Of a DNA stretch of 35,279 nt, positions 1 to 9,435 are shown one piece after another. A program made the position numbers and the translations under genes. Each line of letters starts with the position of its first letter. The first letter of the stretch is position 1. The notes below the pieces were generated by a model. That model was not told the origin of the DNA and searched no databases. It worked only from the letters and a program-made list of their open reading frames with translations. This DNA comes from Alphaproteobacteria bacterium. Its GTDB lineage: Bacteria; Pseudomonadota; Alphaproteobacteria; Caulobacterales; Parvularculaceae. The stretch lies in contig JAUIMC010000024.1 in assembly GCA_030433215.1 (NCBI GenBank), positions 1 to 35,279 of the forward strand, read 5' to 3'.

Positions 1-3000
1 GAAGTTCGTCGCCGCGCTTCAGCTTGTCGACCTTGTCTTCGAAGCGAGCCTCGAGGCGCGCTTTCGAATCGTCGAACTGCTTCTTCATGGCTTCGATTTC
101 GGCCATCACCGCATCATCGGCGACGCCGATCTTCCACCACTGGCCTTTGGTCAGCTGCTCGTCGAGCACCTCGTCGGTGATCTTGCCTTTCTCGAAGCCT
201 TTCGGCCCCGAGACGGCGTCCTTGCCGAGCAGCAAGGGCTTCAGGCGGCCATAGACGTTGCGCTCGAGGATCGCGAGTTCATCATCGCGGTCTTTCGCGA
301 GACGCTCGACTTCCTCGCGCTCGATGGAGACCGCGCGCTCGTCCTTGTCGACGCCGTGACGGTTGAAGACGCGGACTTCAACGACCGTGCCCGCAACGCC
401 CGGGGGCAGTTTCAGCGAGGTGTCGCGAACGTCGGAGGCCTTCTCGCCGAAGATGGCGCGCAGGAGTTTTTCCTCCGGCGTCATCGGCGACTCGCCTTTC
501 GGCGTGATCTTGCCGACGAGAATATCGCCCGGATGGACTTCGGCGCCGATGGCGACGATGCCCGCCTCGTCGAGATTGCGGAGCGCTTCTTCCGAGACGT
601 TCGGAATGTCGCGGGTGATCTCTTCGGGGCCGAGCTTGGTGTCCCGCGCCATCACTTCGAATTCCTCGATGTGGATGGAGGTGAACACGTCGTCGCGCAC
701 GATGCGCTCGGAGATCAGGATCGAGTCCTCGAAGTTATAGCCGTTCCACGGCATGAACGCGACGAGCACGTTCTTGCCGAGCGCCAGTTCGCCGAGATCG
801 GTCGAAGGGCCGTCAGCGATGATGTCGCCTTCGCGGACCTGGTCGGCGATCTTCACCAGCGGGCGCTGGTTGATGCAGGTGTTCTGGTTCGAACGCTGGA
901 ACTTTCTGAGGTTATAGATGTCGACGCCCGGCTTGGTGGGGTCTTTTTCTTCCGTGGCGCGAATGACGATGCGCTGGGCGTCCACCTGTTCGACGACGCC
1001 GGGACGGCGGGCCGACACGGCGGCGCCGGAATCCCGGGCGACGATGGCTTCCATGCCGGTGCCGACAAACGGCGCCTCGGCCTGGAGAAGCGGCACGGCC
1101 TGACGCTGCATGTTCGAGCCCATGAGCGCGCGGTTGGCGTCGTCGTTCTCAAGGAACGGAATGAGCGCCGCGGCGACCGAAACGAGCTGTTTCGGCGAGA
1201 CGTCGATATAGTCCACTTCCTCGCGCGGGATCAGCGTGGCGTCGCGGAAGGCGCCGGCGCGGCAGTTGACGAACTCGTTGACGAGATTGCCGTTCTCATC
1301 GACCTCGGCGTTGGCCTGGGCGATGTTGTAGCGGGCTTCCTGCATCGCCGAGAGATAGACGACGTCGTCCGACAGGCGTCCGTTCTCGACCTTGCGGTAG
1401 GGACTTTCGATGAAGCCGTATTTGTTGACCTGGGCGTGGGTCGCGAGCGAGTTGATAAGACCGATATTCGGCCCTTCCGGCGTCTCGATCGGACAGATCC
1501 GGCCATAGTGGGTCGGGTGCACGTCGCGGACTTCGAAGCCGGCGCGCTCGCGGGTGAGACCGCCCGGCCCAAGCGCCGAAAGACGGCGCTTGTGGGTGAT
1601 CTCGGAAAGCGGGTTGGTCTGGTCCATGAACTGCGAAAGCTGCGAGGAGCCGAAGAATTCGCGCACCGCCGCCGCCGCCGGCTTGGCGTTGATGAGGTCG
1701 TGCGGCATCAGCGTGTCGAGCTCGGCCGAGGACATGCGCTCCTTGATGGCGCGCTCCATGCGCAGAAGACCGATGCGGTACTGGTTCTCCATGAGCTCGC
1801 CGACCGAACGCACCCGGCGGTTGCCGAGATTGTCGATGTCGTCGATCTCGCCCTTGCCGTCGCGCAGCTGCACGAGGGTCTTGAGGACCGCGAGGATGTC
1901 TTCCTTGCGCAGGGTCCGAAGCGTGTCTTCGGTTTCGAAGCCGAGGCGGATGTTCATCTTCACCCGGCCGACCGACGAGAGGTCGTAGCGTTCCGGATCG
2001 AAGAACAGCGAATAGAAAAGGCCTTCCGCCGTTTCCAGTGTCGGCGGCTCGCCCGGCCGCATGACGCGGTAAATGTCGATCAGCGCCATCTCGCGGTTGC
2101 GGTTCTTGTCCGCATTCAGCGAGTTGCGTAGATAGGCGCCGATATTGATGTGGTCGACGTCGATGGTGTCGAAGGAATTGATCCCGATTTCCTCGAACGT
2201 CTCGATGTGATCCTTGCTGATCTCTTCGCCGGCCTCAGCGTAGATCTCGCCGGTGTCGAAGTTGACGAGGTCGGAGGCGAAGAAGCGGCCGATCATCTCC
2301 TCGTCGGAGAGAAGAAGCTCTTTGAGGCCGTCTTCCGCGAGTTTCTTGGCGGCGCGCGCCGACAGCTTCTTGCCGGCCTCGAGCACCACTTCGCCGTTCT
2401 TGGCGTTGATGAGGTCGCGCTCGACCTTCACGCCTTTCCAGCGCTCGGGATTGTACGGCATCGTCCAGCCGGTCTTGATCTTCTTGTGCGAGACGCGCTC
2501 GTAGAACTCGTCGAGGATCTCTTCCTGATCCATGCCGAGGGCGTAAAGCAGCGTCGTCGCCGGCAGCTTGCGGCGCCGGTCGATACGGACATTGACGATG
2601 TCTTTGGCGTCGAACTCGAAATCGAGCCAGGAGCCGCGATAGGGAATGATCCGCGCGGCGAAGAGAAGCTTGCCCGAGGAGTGGGTCTTGCCCTTGTCGT
2701 GGTCGAAGAAGACGCCCGGCGAACGGTGCATCTGGGAAACGATCACGCGCTCGGTGCCGTTGACGATGAAGGTGCCGTTGTCGGTCATGAGCGGCATGTC
2801 GCCCATGTAGACTTCCTGCTCCTTGATATCCTTGACGGATTTAGCGCCGGTCTCTTCATCCACCTCAAACACGATCAGGCGGAGCGTCACTTTAAGCGGC
2901 GCGGCGTAGGTCATGTCGCGCTGCTGGCACTCTTCGGTGTCGTATTTCGGCTCCTCAAATTCGTAGGAGACATATTCAAGGGTCGCGGTCTCGGTGAAAT

Positions 3001-3193
3001 CCGAGATCGGAAAGACCGAGCGGAACACCGCCTCAAGCCCTTCGAGCTCCCTGTCTTCCGGCTTCGCAAAGCGTTGCAGGAACTGTTCGTAGGAATCTTT
3101 TTGAACCTGGATAAGGTTCGGCATCGGCGCAGCGTCTCCGATGCGGCCGAAGCTTTTTCTGATACGTTTCTTCTCTACGAAGGATTGCGCCAT
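1..3193 (-). CDS. rpoB: DNA-directed RNA polymerase subunit beta (partial, 3' end outside window)
   Basis: This is the beta subunit of RNA polymerase, which forms half of the active-site cleft. Translation starts at the ATG at 3193 ([16 protein letters not shown]) and runs off the left edge after about 1064 residues, against roughly 1340-1380 for the family, so the C-terminal flap and clamp part is missing. The rifampicin-binding loop is plain: QLSQFMD, then [21 protein letters not shown]524, H534 and S539 correspond to E. coli D516, H526 and S531, all the susceptible residues. The usual alphaproteobacterial threonine replaces E. coli N518. The [11 protein letters not shown] and [10 protein letters not shown] motifs are also present. 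It is the last gene visible in an rplJ-rplL-rpoB unit, and a strong hairpin lies in the 289-base gap before it. Identification is certain; only the end is unseen. Confidence 0.98.
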   Translation of the reverse strand, partial: MAQSFVEKKRIRKSFGRIGDAAPMPNLIQVQKDSYEQFLQRFAKPEDRELEGLEAVFRSVFPISDFTETATLEYVSYEFEEPKYDTEECQQRDMTYAAPLKVTLRLIVFEVDEETGAKSVKDIKEQEVYMGDMPLMTDNGTFIVNGTERVIVSQMHRSPGVFFDHDKGKTHSSGKLLFAARIIPYRGSWLDFEFDAKDIVNVRIDRRRKLPATTLLYALGMDQEEILDEFYERVSHKKIKTGWTMPYNPERWKGVKVERDLINAKNGEVVLEAGKKLSARAAKKLAEDGLKELLLSDEEMIGRFFASDLVNFDTGEIYAEAGEEISKDHIETFEEIGINSFDTIDVDHINIGAYLRNSLNADKNRNREMALIDIYRVMRPGEPPTLETAEGLFYSLFFDPERYDLSSVGRVKMNIRLGFETEDTLRTLRKEDILAVLKTLVQLRDGKGEIDDIDNLGNRRVRSVGELMENQYRIGLLRMERAIKERMSSAELDTLMPHDLINAKPAAAAVREFFGSSQLSQFMDQTNPLSEITHKRRLSALGPGGLTRERAGFEVRDVHPTHYGRICPIETPEGPNIGLINSLATHAQVNKYGFIESPYRKVENGRLSDDVVYLSAMQEARYNIAQANAEVDENGNLVNEFVNCRAGAFRDATLIPREEVDYIDVSPKQLVSVAAALIPFLENDDANRALMGSNMQRQAVPLLQAEAPFVGTGMEAIVARDSGAAVSARRPGVVEQVDAQRIVIRATEEKDPTKPGVDIYNLRKFQRSNQNTCINQRPLVKIADQVREGDIIADGPSTDLGELALGKNVLVAFMPWNGYNFEDSILISERIVRDDVFTSIHIEEFEVMARDTKLGPEEITRDIPNVSEEALRNLDEAGIVAIGAEVHPGDILVGKITPKGESPMTPEEKLLRAIFGEKASDVRDTSLKLPPGVAGTVVEVRVFNRHGVDKDERAVSIEREEVERLAKDRDDELAILERNVYGRLKPLLLGKDAVSGPKGFEKGKITDEVLDEQLTKGQWWKIGVADDAVMAEIEAMKKQFDDSKARLEARFEDKVDKLKRGDEL

Positions 3194-3361
3194 AATATCC
3201 TCACAAGCGGGCGTCAGCCCTAAAGCGCGCGATCCCTGTCGCGACAAACAGGGTTAACGCATGCGCAAACGCCCCGTCGGTCGGACCGAAGTCGACCGCG
3301 GGTCGCGGGTGACCTAAATTTTGTTCTCGATTAACCGAAGCACGTCGCCGCAAAGCCTGAA

Positions 3362-3387
3362 GCCGCCGACGGACTGCCGTCGGCGGC
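3362..3387 (-). promoter_or_regulatory. Hairpin between rplL and rpoB (attenuator or processing site)
   Basis: There is a perfect 11-bp stem (3362-3372 with 3377-3387) around a four-base loop. It has no U-run on either side, so it is not a canonical intrinsic terminator. In E. coli the rplL-rpoB gap holds a partial terminator and an RNase III site that lower rpoBC expression relative to L7/L12. This hairpin sits in the equivalent place, so the same job is inferred by position. The rest of the 3194-3482 gap shows nothing else I recognise. Confidence 0.55.
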
Positions 3388-3482
3388 GAATGGGTGTAAT
3401 AAGCGCGCTCGTCCGCCTCCGCAACCCCTTGGTAAAGAAATTGGGGGAGAAAGACGCGCCCGGATGACGGGGTTCCGCCAAC

Positions 3483-3863
<381 letters not shown>

Positions 3864-3912
3864 GGTTATTAGTTCCTAGTTCGTTGATTGGTTTAGAAAA
3901 ATTGGTCTTTGG

Positions 3913-4425
3913 TTAGGCCGCTTCGCGGTTCTCCAGGGTCTCCAGAATGCCGGCGATGTTGGACGCAGGCGCGCCGAGGGCGCCGGCGATTTCCGCCGCG
4001 GGAGACGTGACGGCCGCAATGATGGAAGCGATGAGTTCTTCGCGAGACGGCATGGAAGCAAGCGCGTCCACCCCTTTCTCGTCCATGATTTCCTCGCCCA
4101 TCGCGCCGCCGAGGATTTTGAGCTTCTCATTATCCTTGGCGAACTTTTTGACGGCTTTCGCCGCCGCGACCGGATCTTCGGAGAACGCAATGGCGGTCGG
4201 TCCCTGGAAGAGGTCGGAAAGCTTTTCCGCCGCCTTGCCGGAGATCGCGATCTTGGCGAGACGATTCTTGACGATTTTCATGTTGGCGCCGACCCCGCGC
4301 AGCTCGCCGCGCAAGGTTTCGAACTCGGAGACCGTCAGGCCGCCGTTTTCCACCACGACAACCGTATTCGTTTCGAACACGCCGCCGATCCATTCGACCA
4401 TTTCCGCCTTTTGGGTTCTGTCCAT
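3913..4425 (-). CDS. rplJ: 50S ribosomal protein L10
   Basis: L10 anchors the L7/L12 dimers to the ribosome and, as the L10-L12 complex, represses its own mRNA in many bacteria. The protein is 170 residues (MDRTQKAEMVEWIGGVF...), with the expected VVVVENGGLTVSEFETLRGELR and KIVKNRLAKIA segments and a C-terminal helix ending NIAGILETLENREAA. The frame stays open upstream to 4554. The ATG at 4425 is chosen because it matches the family N-terminus and has AAAGGA eight bases upstream. It is first in the rplJ-rplL-rpoB unit and has a leader of about 290 bases with attenuator-like structure. Confidence 0.97.
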   Translation of the reverse strand: MDRTQKAEMVEWIGGVFETNTVVVVENGGLTVSEFETLRGELRGVGANMKIVKNRLAKIAISGKAAEKLSDLFQGPTAIAFSEDPVAAAKAVKKFAKDNEKLKILGGAMGEEIMDEKGVDALASMPSREELIASIIAAVTSPAAEIAGALGAPASNIAGILETLENREAA

Positions 4426-4532
4426 GAGGCAGGTCCTTTGGTTCAAACGAGGCCATGGGAAATTCCCCGGCCCCAACTGTCCCCGCCGTGAAGCGGGGGG
4501 CTTCAAATCTCGCGACCGATATGTCGGAAACC

Positions 4533-4610
4533 AAAAAGGCTCCCGGCTTATCAAGCGCGGAGAGCCTGCCCCAGAAGGTCCTGCGGAAAGCGCGGCCTCG
4601 ATAAGACCGG
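4533..4610 (-). promoter_or_regulatory. rplJ (L10) leader with terminator/antiterminator-like folds
   Basis: In the minus-strand RNA a stem GGCUCUC/GGGAGCC (plus coordinates 4560-4566 with 4538-4544, one G.U pair) is followed at once by UUUUU (4537-4533). That is an intrinsic-terminator layout about 110 bases before the rplJ start. An alternative long-range stem pairs CCGGuCUUAUC (4610-4600) with GAUAAGCCGG (4552-4543). It overlaps the terminator stem by two bases and encloses its other arm. L10 leaders are known autoregulatory elements bound by the L10-L12 complex. Assigning this leader to that class rests on position and pairing, not on a covariance-model match. Confidence 0.5.
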
Positions 4611-4723
4611 CTGATCCTTTTCCCTCTGTCTATGCGGGAGATTAAGAGGAGCTTTTCAGTCTTTGGCCCCCCACCCGCAGTCTCGGACAGGTTTCAACGC
4701 CCCGAAGGACGCCGAAGCCCGGG

Positions 4724-4751
4724 TTCTTAGCGGCATTTTTTGCGAATGCAA
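4724..4751 (-). promoter_or_regulatory. Probable rplJ promoter
   Basis: Read on the minus strand, TTGCAT (4751-4746) and TAAGAA (4729-4724) are 16 bases apart. This would start the transcript near 4717 and give a leader of about 290 bases before rplJ. A candidate promoter upstream of rplK has a similar -10 (TAAGAG). It lies back to back with the copper-responsive copA promoter about 80 bases away. Confidence 0.45.
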
Positions 4752-4828
4752 GCCGCCCTGAGAAAAATCCGGCCCCAAAAGGCCTTCCACGAGCAGGCTT
4801 CAGTCGGTTCGCAACAAGGTTTCGTGAC

Positions 4829-4855
4829 TTGAAATATACCCCCCTAGGGTATAAT
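4829..4855 (+). promoter_or_regulatory. copA promoter with CsoR-type operator
   Basis: The -35 TTGAAA (4829-4834) and -10 TATAAT (4850-4855) are only 15 bases apart. The spacer is filled by a dyad, TATACCC (4835-4841) and GGGTATA (4847-4853), with a C-rich centre. This pattern, TACCC...GGGTA with a G/C tract, is typical of CsoR/RcnR-family operators. Binding here would block polymerase. The 14 bases CGTGACTTGAAATA (4823-4836) recur exactly at the oxidase promoter (7424-7437). Confidence 0.75.
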
Positions 4856-4905
4856 TGGCGTCACAGCAGATCCGGAACGCCGCTTCTTCGTAAAGGAAAT
4901 CCGCC

Positions 4906-7137
4906 ATGTCTCAGGGCGCGCACCCCCATCATCATCACGATCATGCCTGCCACGGCGCCGGACACACCAGCGCGGACGCCACGCCCGGCAAATACGACAA
5001 GGTTCCCGCCGGCTATCACGGGCCCGTCTATACCTGCCCCATGCATCCCGACGTGCGCCAGACGAAGCCCGGCCCCTGCCCCCTGTGCGGCATGGCGCTG
5101 GAGCCAGAAACGGCCGCCGCCGGCGAAGAGGACACGAGCGAACTCGACGACATGACGCGCCGCTTCCGGATCAGCGCGGCGCTCACCCTGCCGCTGTTTC
5201 TCTACGCCATGGCCGAAATGCTGCCGGGCGCGCCCTTGCAAGGTCTGGCGCCGGGCAATGCGGCGGCATGGATCCAGCTCTTGCTGGCGACGCCCGTGGT
5301 GTTCTGGGGCGGCTGGCCGCTCCTGCATCGCGGCGCGCTTTCCCTGCGCACTATGAACCTCAACATGTTCACGCTGATCGGCCTCGGCGTCAGCGTCGCC
5401 TATCTGTTTTCCCTCGTCGCCACGCTCGCGCCCTCGATCTTTCCGCCGGCCTTTCGCGGCCATAATGGCGAGGTCGCCGTTTATTACGAGGCCGCCGCCG
5501 TCATTACGACGCTCGTACTGCTCGGGCAGGTGCTCGAGCTGCGCGCCCGCAGCCAGACCTCAGGCGCGATCCGCGCCCTCCTCGAACTTGCGCCGCCGAC
5601 GGCGCGACGCATCACCTCCGATAGGAGCGAAGAAGAAGTAAGCGTCGAGGACGTTCAAAGCGGCGACCGCCTGCGCGTGCGCCCCGGCGAGAAGGTTCCC
5701 GTCGACGGCAAGCTCGTCGAAGGCAAGAGCGCCGTCGATGAATCGATGATCACCGGCGAACCGATGCCCGTCGAAAAGACGCAAGGCGACGCCGTGACCG
5801 GCGGCACGATAAACGGCGCCGGCGGTTTCGTCATGGAGGCGACCCGCGTCGGCAAAGACACGCTGCTTTCGCAGATCGTGCACATGGTCGCCGAAGCCCA
5901 GCGCAGCCGCGCGCCGATACAGCGCATCGCCGATCTCGTCGCCGCCTGGTTCGTGCCGGCGGTGATCCTTGTCGCCATCATAACCTTCGCGGTCTGGAGT
6001 TATGCCGGACCGGAACCGGCGCTCGCCTATGCGCTCGTCAACGCCGTTGCGGTCCTGATCATCGCCTGCCCCTGCGCGCTCGGTCTAGCAACGCCCATGT
6101 CGATCATGGTCGGCACGGGCAAGGGCGCGCAGCACGGCATTCTGATCCGGAACGCCGAAGCCCTGGAACGGTTTGAAAAAGTCGACACCATCGTCGTCGA
6201 CAAGACCGGCACGCTGACCGAAGGCAAGCCGAAGCTCGTTCTTGTAGAGCCGTCGGGCGGTTTTTCCGAACAGGAGCTGCTCGCCGCTGCGGCGGCTGTC
6301 GAAAGGGCGAGCGAACATCCCCTCGCCGAAGCCATCGTTGCGGGCGCGCGCGAACGGGGCGTCGAAGCGTCAGCCGCGAAGGACTTCCAGTCGGTCACGG
6401 GACAAGGCGCGAAAGCAACGGTCGACGGCCGCGCCGTCGCCATCGGCAATGTGAAAATGATGGCGCATGCCGGCGCCGACGCCTCCTCCCTCTCTGCCGA
6501 CGCCGACAGCCATCGCGCCGAAGGCCAGACCGTCATGTTCGTGGCGATTGACGGCGCGCTTGCGGGGCTGATCGGCGTCGCCGACCCCATCAAAGAGACG
6601 ACCCCGGAGGCGATCGAGCAACTTCACCGCGCGGACGTGCGCGTTGTGATGCTGACCGGCGACAACAGGAAAACCGCAGAGGCCGTGGCGAAGAGAATCG
6701 GCATCGACGAAGTCCACGCCGATGTTTCGCCCGAAGACAAGAACCGCATCGTGCGCGAGCTTCAAAGCGGCGGCGCCGTCGTCGCCATGGCGGGCGATGG
6801 CGTCAATGACGCGCCCGCCCTCGCCCAGGCCGATGTGGGCGTTGCGATGGGAACGGGAACCGATGTGGCCATGGAAAGCGCAGCGGTGACGCTCGTCAAA
6901 GGCGATCTGCGCGGCGTCGCGCGCGCGCAAGCCCTGAGCCGCGCCACCATGCGCAATATCCGTCAGAACCTGTTTTTCGCCTTCGCCTATAACGCGGCGG
7001 GCGTGCCGGTCGCGGCGGGGATTCTTTATCCCGTGTTCGGCGTTCTCTTGAGTCCGATGATCGCCGCCGCCGCCATGAGCCTTTCATCGGTGTCGGTGAT
7101 CGGCAACTCGTTGCGCCTGCGCACGGCGAAGATCTGA
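4906..7137 (+). CDS. copA: Copper-translocating P-type ATPase (P1B)
   Basis: An inner-membrane ATPase that exports Cu(I) from the cytoplasm; 743 residues. The N-terminus is His-rich (HPHHHHDH) and carries a short heavy-metal-binding domain with CPMHP and CPLCGM (about residues 44-63), rather than the classical ferredoxin-like CxxC domain. The P-type core is complete: TGEP (actuator), CPC at 388-390 (transmembrane copper site), the phosphorylation site DKTGT with Asp432, the nucleotide-domain SEHPLAEA and the hinge [16 protein letters not shown]. The last helices carry YN and [11 protein letters not shown], as in Cu+ pumps. The ATG at 4906 follows a clear promoter/operator. It converges on csoR, with stops three bases apart. 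Function is well supported; silver could also be a substrate. Confidence 0.95.
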   Translation: MSQGAHPHHHHDHACHGAGHTSADATPGKYDKVPAGYHGPVYTCPMHPDVRQTKPGPCPLCGMALEPETAAAGEEDTSELDDMTRRFRISAALTLPLFLYAMAEMLPGAPLQGLAPGNAAAWIQLLLATPVVFWGGWPLLHRGALSLRTMNLNMFTLIGLGVSVAYLFSLVATLAPSIFPPAFRGHNGEVAVYYEAAAVITTLVLLGQVLELRARSQTSGAIRALLELAPPTARRITSDRSEEEVSVEDVQSGDRLRVRPGEKVPVDGKLVEGKSAVDESMITGEPMPVEKTQGDAVTGGTINGAGGFVMEATRVGKDTLLSQIVHMVAEAQRSRAPIQRIADLVAAWFVPAVILVAIITFAVWSYAGPEPALAYALVNAVAVLIIACPCALGLATPMSIMVGTGKGAQHGILIRNAEALERFEKVDTIVVDKTGTLTEGKPKLVLVEPSGGFSEQELLAAAAAVERASEHPLAEAIVAGARERGVEASAAKDFQSVTGQGAKATVDGRAVAIGNVKMMAHAGADASSLSADADSHRAEGQTVMFVAIDGALAGLIGVADPIKETTPEAIEQLHRADVRVVMLTGDNRKTAEAVAKRIGIDEVHADVSPEDKNRIVRELQSGGAVVAMAGDGVNDAPALAQADVGVAMGTGTDVAMESAAVTLVKGDLRGVARAQALSRATMRNIRQNLFFAFAYNAAGVPVAAGILYPVFGVLLSPMIAAAAMSLSSVSVIGNSLRLRTAKI

Positions 7138-7139
7138 TG

Positions 7140-7415
7140 TCAGCGTTTCGTTTTCGCAAATAGCGACACGAGTTCGCTGAACTTTTCACGCTGGTCCGCG
7201 GCGTCGCCCGAAGCGATCGCCTCCTCGACGCAGGAGGCGGCGTGACTGGAAAGAACCGCATCCTCGACCTTGGAGATCGCCGCCTTCACCGCCTGGATCT
7301 GATGCAGCACGTCCATGCAGTAGCGCTCTTCCTCGATCATGCGCGCGACGCCGCGCACTTGCCCCTCGATGCGGTTGAGGCGCTTGATGGTCGATGATTT
7401 GTCGCAGTGGCTCAT
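7140..7415 (-). CDS. csoR: CsoR-family copper-sensing transcriptional repressor
   Basis: An all-helical DUF156-family metalloregulator of 91 residues. The ligand set is Cys33-His58-Cys62 (RYCMDVLHQ, then SSHAASC), the x-C-H-C pattern of Cu(I)-sensing CsoR. Ni/Co-sensing RcnR uses a His-based set. The N-terminal helix has IKRLNRIEGQVRGV, the family signature with basic DNA-contact residues. When copper binds, such proteins leave DNA and derepress exporters. It sits between copA and the oxidase gene and is transcribed away from the latter. The operator at 7435-7451 lies 20 bases upstream of its start, so it probably also represses itself. Confidence 0.93.
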   Translation of the reverse strand: MSHCDKSSTIKRLNRIEGQVRGVARMIEEERYCMDVLHQIQAVKAAISKVEDAVLSSHAASCVEEAIASGDAADQREKFSELVSLFAKTKR

Positions 7416-7429
7416 AACGGTTCCGTGAC

Positions 7430-7456
7430 TTGAAATACCCTATGGGGGTATATTAT
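7430..7456 (+). promoter_or_regulatory. Multicopper oxidase promoter with CsoR-type operator
   Basis: TTGAAA (7430-7435) and TATTAT (7451-7456) are again 15 bases apart. The dyad ATACCC (7435-7440)/GGGTAT (7446-7451) fills the spacer. It matches the copA promoter in layout and shares its first 14 bases. Because it lies between divergent csoR and the oxidase gene, one site could control both. A start near 7463 would leave almost no leader before the ATG at 7471, which favours a start codon at 7489 or 7495. Confidence 0.72.
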
Positions 7457-7488
7457 AGATTGGCGTGCGAATGAAAAGCCCTGATGGG

Positions 7489-9435
7489 ATGGCCATGCTC
7501 AACCGCCGCAAATTTCTCGAATCCGCCGCCTTTTTCACCAGCGCCACGGCCAGTCAGATGCTCCTGCCCGCCTGGGCCCGGCCCGGGTCAGCCAACGACC
7601 TCAGCGGCCTGAGGACTCTTTCGGGAACCGAGTTCCATCTTCGCGCCGGACGCACGCCGATCTCAATCGACGGTCGGCCGGGCCGGGCCGTCACGATCAA
7701 CGGCCAGGCGCCGGCGCCCTTGTTGCGCTGGCGCGAAGGCGATGAGCTGACTCTGCACCTCACCAACGGCCTCGACGAAGACACTTCGATTCACTGGCAC
7801 GGACTTCTCCTGCCGCCGGAAATGGACGGCGTGCCGGGGGTTTCCTTCGCCGGCGTCAAACCCGGGGAGACCTTCACCTACCGCTTTCCGGTGAAGCAGG
7901 CCGGGACCTACTGGTATCACTCCCATTCCGGCCTTCAGGAACAGGCCGGCCATTACGGGCCGATCATTATCGAGCCGAAAGACGCCGACCCGGTCGCTTA
8001 CGACCGCGACTATGTGATCGTTCTTTCCGACTGGACCTTCGCCAATCCGAACCGGGTGTTCGCGAAACTGAAAAAGAACGCGGAAAGCTACAATTTCCAG
8101 AAGCGCACGCTCCTCGACTTCTTCCGCGATGTTGACGAGGACGGCCTCGACGCCGCCTTTGCCGACCGCGCCATGTGGGGCGCCATGCGCATGAGCCCCA
8201 CGGACATCGCCGACGTCACGGGCGAGGTCTACAGCTATCTCGTCAACGGCCACGGGCCGGGCGACAACTGGACCGGTCTTTTCAATCCCGGCGAGCGGGT
8301 GCGCCTGCGCGTCATCAACGCCTCGGCGATGACCATCTTCAATCTGCGCTTTCCGGACCTACCCATGACCGTCGTTCAGGCGGACGGGCTGAACGTCCAG
8401 CCCGTCGAGACCGACGAAATCCAGATCGGCGTCGCGGAAACCTATGACGTCATAATTCATCCGCATGAAGACAAAGCCTATACGATGATGGCGGAGTCCA
8501 TCGACCGTTCCGGCTACGCGCGCGCCACCTTTGCGCCGCGCGACGGCATGAGCGCGCCCGTGCCGCCTCTGCGCGAGCGCCCCACCCTCACCATGCGCGA
8601 CATGGCCATGGCGGGTCATGGAGCCCATGGCGGCGGCCATGACATGGATATGGGCGGCGGCGCCATGAAGAGCGACGCCGCCGGCGGCATGTCCACGGAT
8701 CATGAAGCCATGGACCATGGCAACATGGACCACGAGAACATGGATCATGGGGATATGAACCATGACGCCATGGCCGAGCCGATGCAGGCCTCGTCATCCG
8801 CCCATGACGGCCATCAAATGGACGGCGCGGACGAGGCCGGTCTGCAAGAACACAATCACCCGAGAGGCGCAGGCGTCGACATGGTCGCGGATGTTCCCGC
8901 GCGCCGCCTCGACGAACCGGGGCTCGGCCTCGAAAATACCGGCCACCGGGTGCTCACCTACAGCCAGCTTGCGGCGCTTGACATGAACCCCGACATGCGC
9001 GCGCCCGAGCGCGAGATGGAGCTGCATCTCACCGGCAATATGCACCGCTATATGTGGTCCTTCGACGGCGTGAAATTTTCCGATGTGGACGGACCCATCG
9101 TCTTCAACGAAGGCGAGCGGCTGCGCCTCACTCTCGTCAACGACACCATGATGTCTCATCCAATCCATCTCCATGGCATGTTTTTCGACGTCGTCACCGA
9201 CCCGGACAGTCATTTCAAACCGCGCAAGCACACCATCGTCGTCAAACCCGGCGAGAAAGTCTCCGTGGACGTCACCGCGGACGCGGTCGGCGACTGGGCC
9301 TTCCATTGCCACCTGCTCTATCACATGGCGGCCGGCATGATGCGCGTCGTTTCCGTGCGCCCGCGCGCGCATGACATGAACCATGACAGCCACGACATGC
9401 ATGAGATGCACGACCGTCACGGGGAGCAGTCATGA
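7489..9435 (+). CDS. Tat-exported multicopper oxidase, CopA/PcoA family
   Basis: A periplasmic laccase-like oxidase, about 648 residues, expected to oxidise Cu(I) to the less harmful Cu(II) and possibly bind copper. A twin-arginine signal (NRRKFLESAAFF...LLPAWA) opens the protein. Copper ligands are visible as HWHG (about 102-105), YWYHSHSG, HPIHLHG (557-563) and HCHLLYH (606-612), which gives type 1 and trinuclear sites. Between cupredoxin domains lies a Met/His/Asp-rich insert (about 367-450) with repeated MDHxN/MDHxD units, usual for CopA/PcoA proteins. Starts at 7465 (GTG), 7471, 7489 and 7495 are all open. I prefer 7489 because the upstream ones crowd the promoter. It overlaps copB by four bases (ATGA), so the two are translationally coupled. 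Confidence 0.93.
   Translation: MAMLNRRKFLESAAFFTSATASQMLLPAWARPGSANDLSGLRTLSGTEFHLRAGRTPISIDGRPGRAVTINGQAPAPLLRWREGDELTLHLTNGLDEDTSIHWHGLLLPPEMDGVPGVSFAGVKPGETFTYRFPVKQAGTYWYHSHSGLQEQAGHYGPIIIEPKDADPVAYDRDYVIVLSDWTFANPNRVFAKLKKNAESYNFQKRTLLDFFRDVDEDGLDAAFADRAMWGAMRMSPTDIADVTGEVYSYLVNGHGPGDNWTGLFNPGERVRLRVINASAMTIFNLRFPDLPMTVVQADGLNVQPVETDEIQIGVAETYDVIIHPHEDKAYTMMAESIDRSGYARATFAPRDGMSAPVPPLRERPTLTMRDMAMAGHGAHGGGHDMDMGGGAMKSDAAGGMSTDHEAMDHGNMDHENMDHGDMNHDAMAEPMQASSSAHDGHQMDGADEAGLQEHNHPRGAGVDMVADVPARRLDEPGLGLENTGHRVLTYSQLAALDMNPDMRAPEREMELHLTGNMHRYMWSFDGVKFSDVDGPIVFNEGERLRLTLVNDTMMSHPIHLHGMFFDVVTDPDSHFKPRKHTIVVKPGEKVSVDVTADAVGDWAFHCHLLYHMAAGMMRVVSVRPRAHDMNHDSHDMHEMHDRHGEQS

Noticed and set aside
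1577-1624. Possible rifampicin-resistance substitution in rpoB
   Set aside because: The key positions equivalent to D516, H526 and S531 are wild type. The Thr at the N518 position is normal for alphaproteobacteria.
356-3223. Two long plus-strand open frames (591 and 357 codons) across rpoB
   Set aside because: They lie exactly antisense to rpoB, which is certain. High-GC codon bias leaves the opposite strand free of stops. Their translations are rich in Arg, Asp, Val and His with no domain.
4731-4905. Insertion-sequence ends or target duplications flanking the copper cassette
   Set aside because: I looked for inverted repeats and duplications near 4.7-4.9 kb and 10.2-10.7 kb. I found only promoters, the leader and the rplKA terminator.
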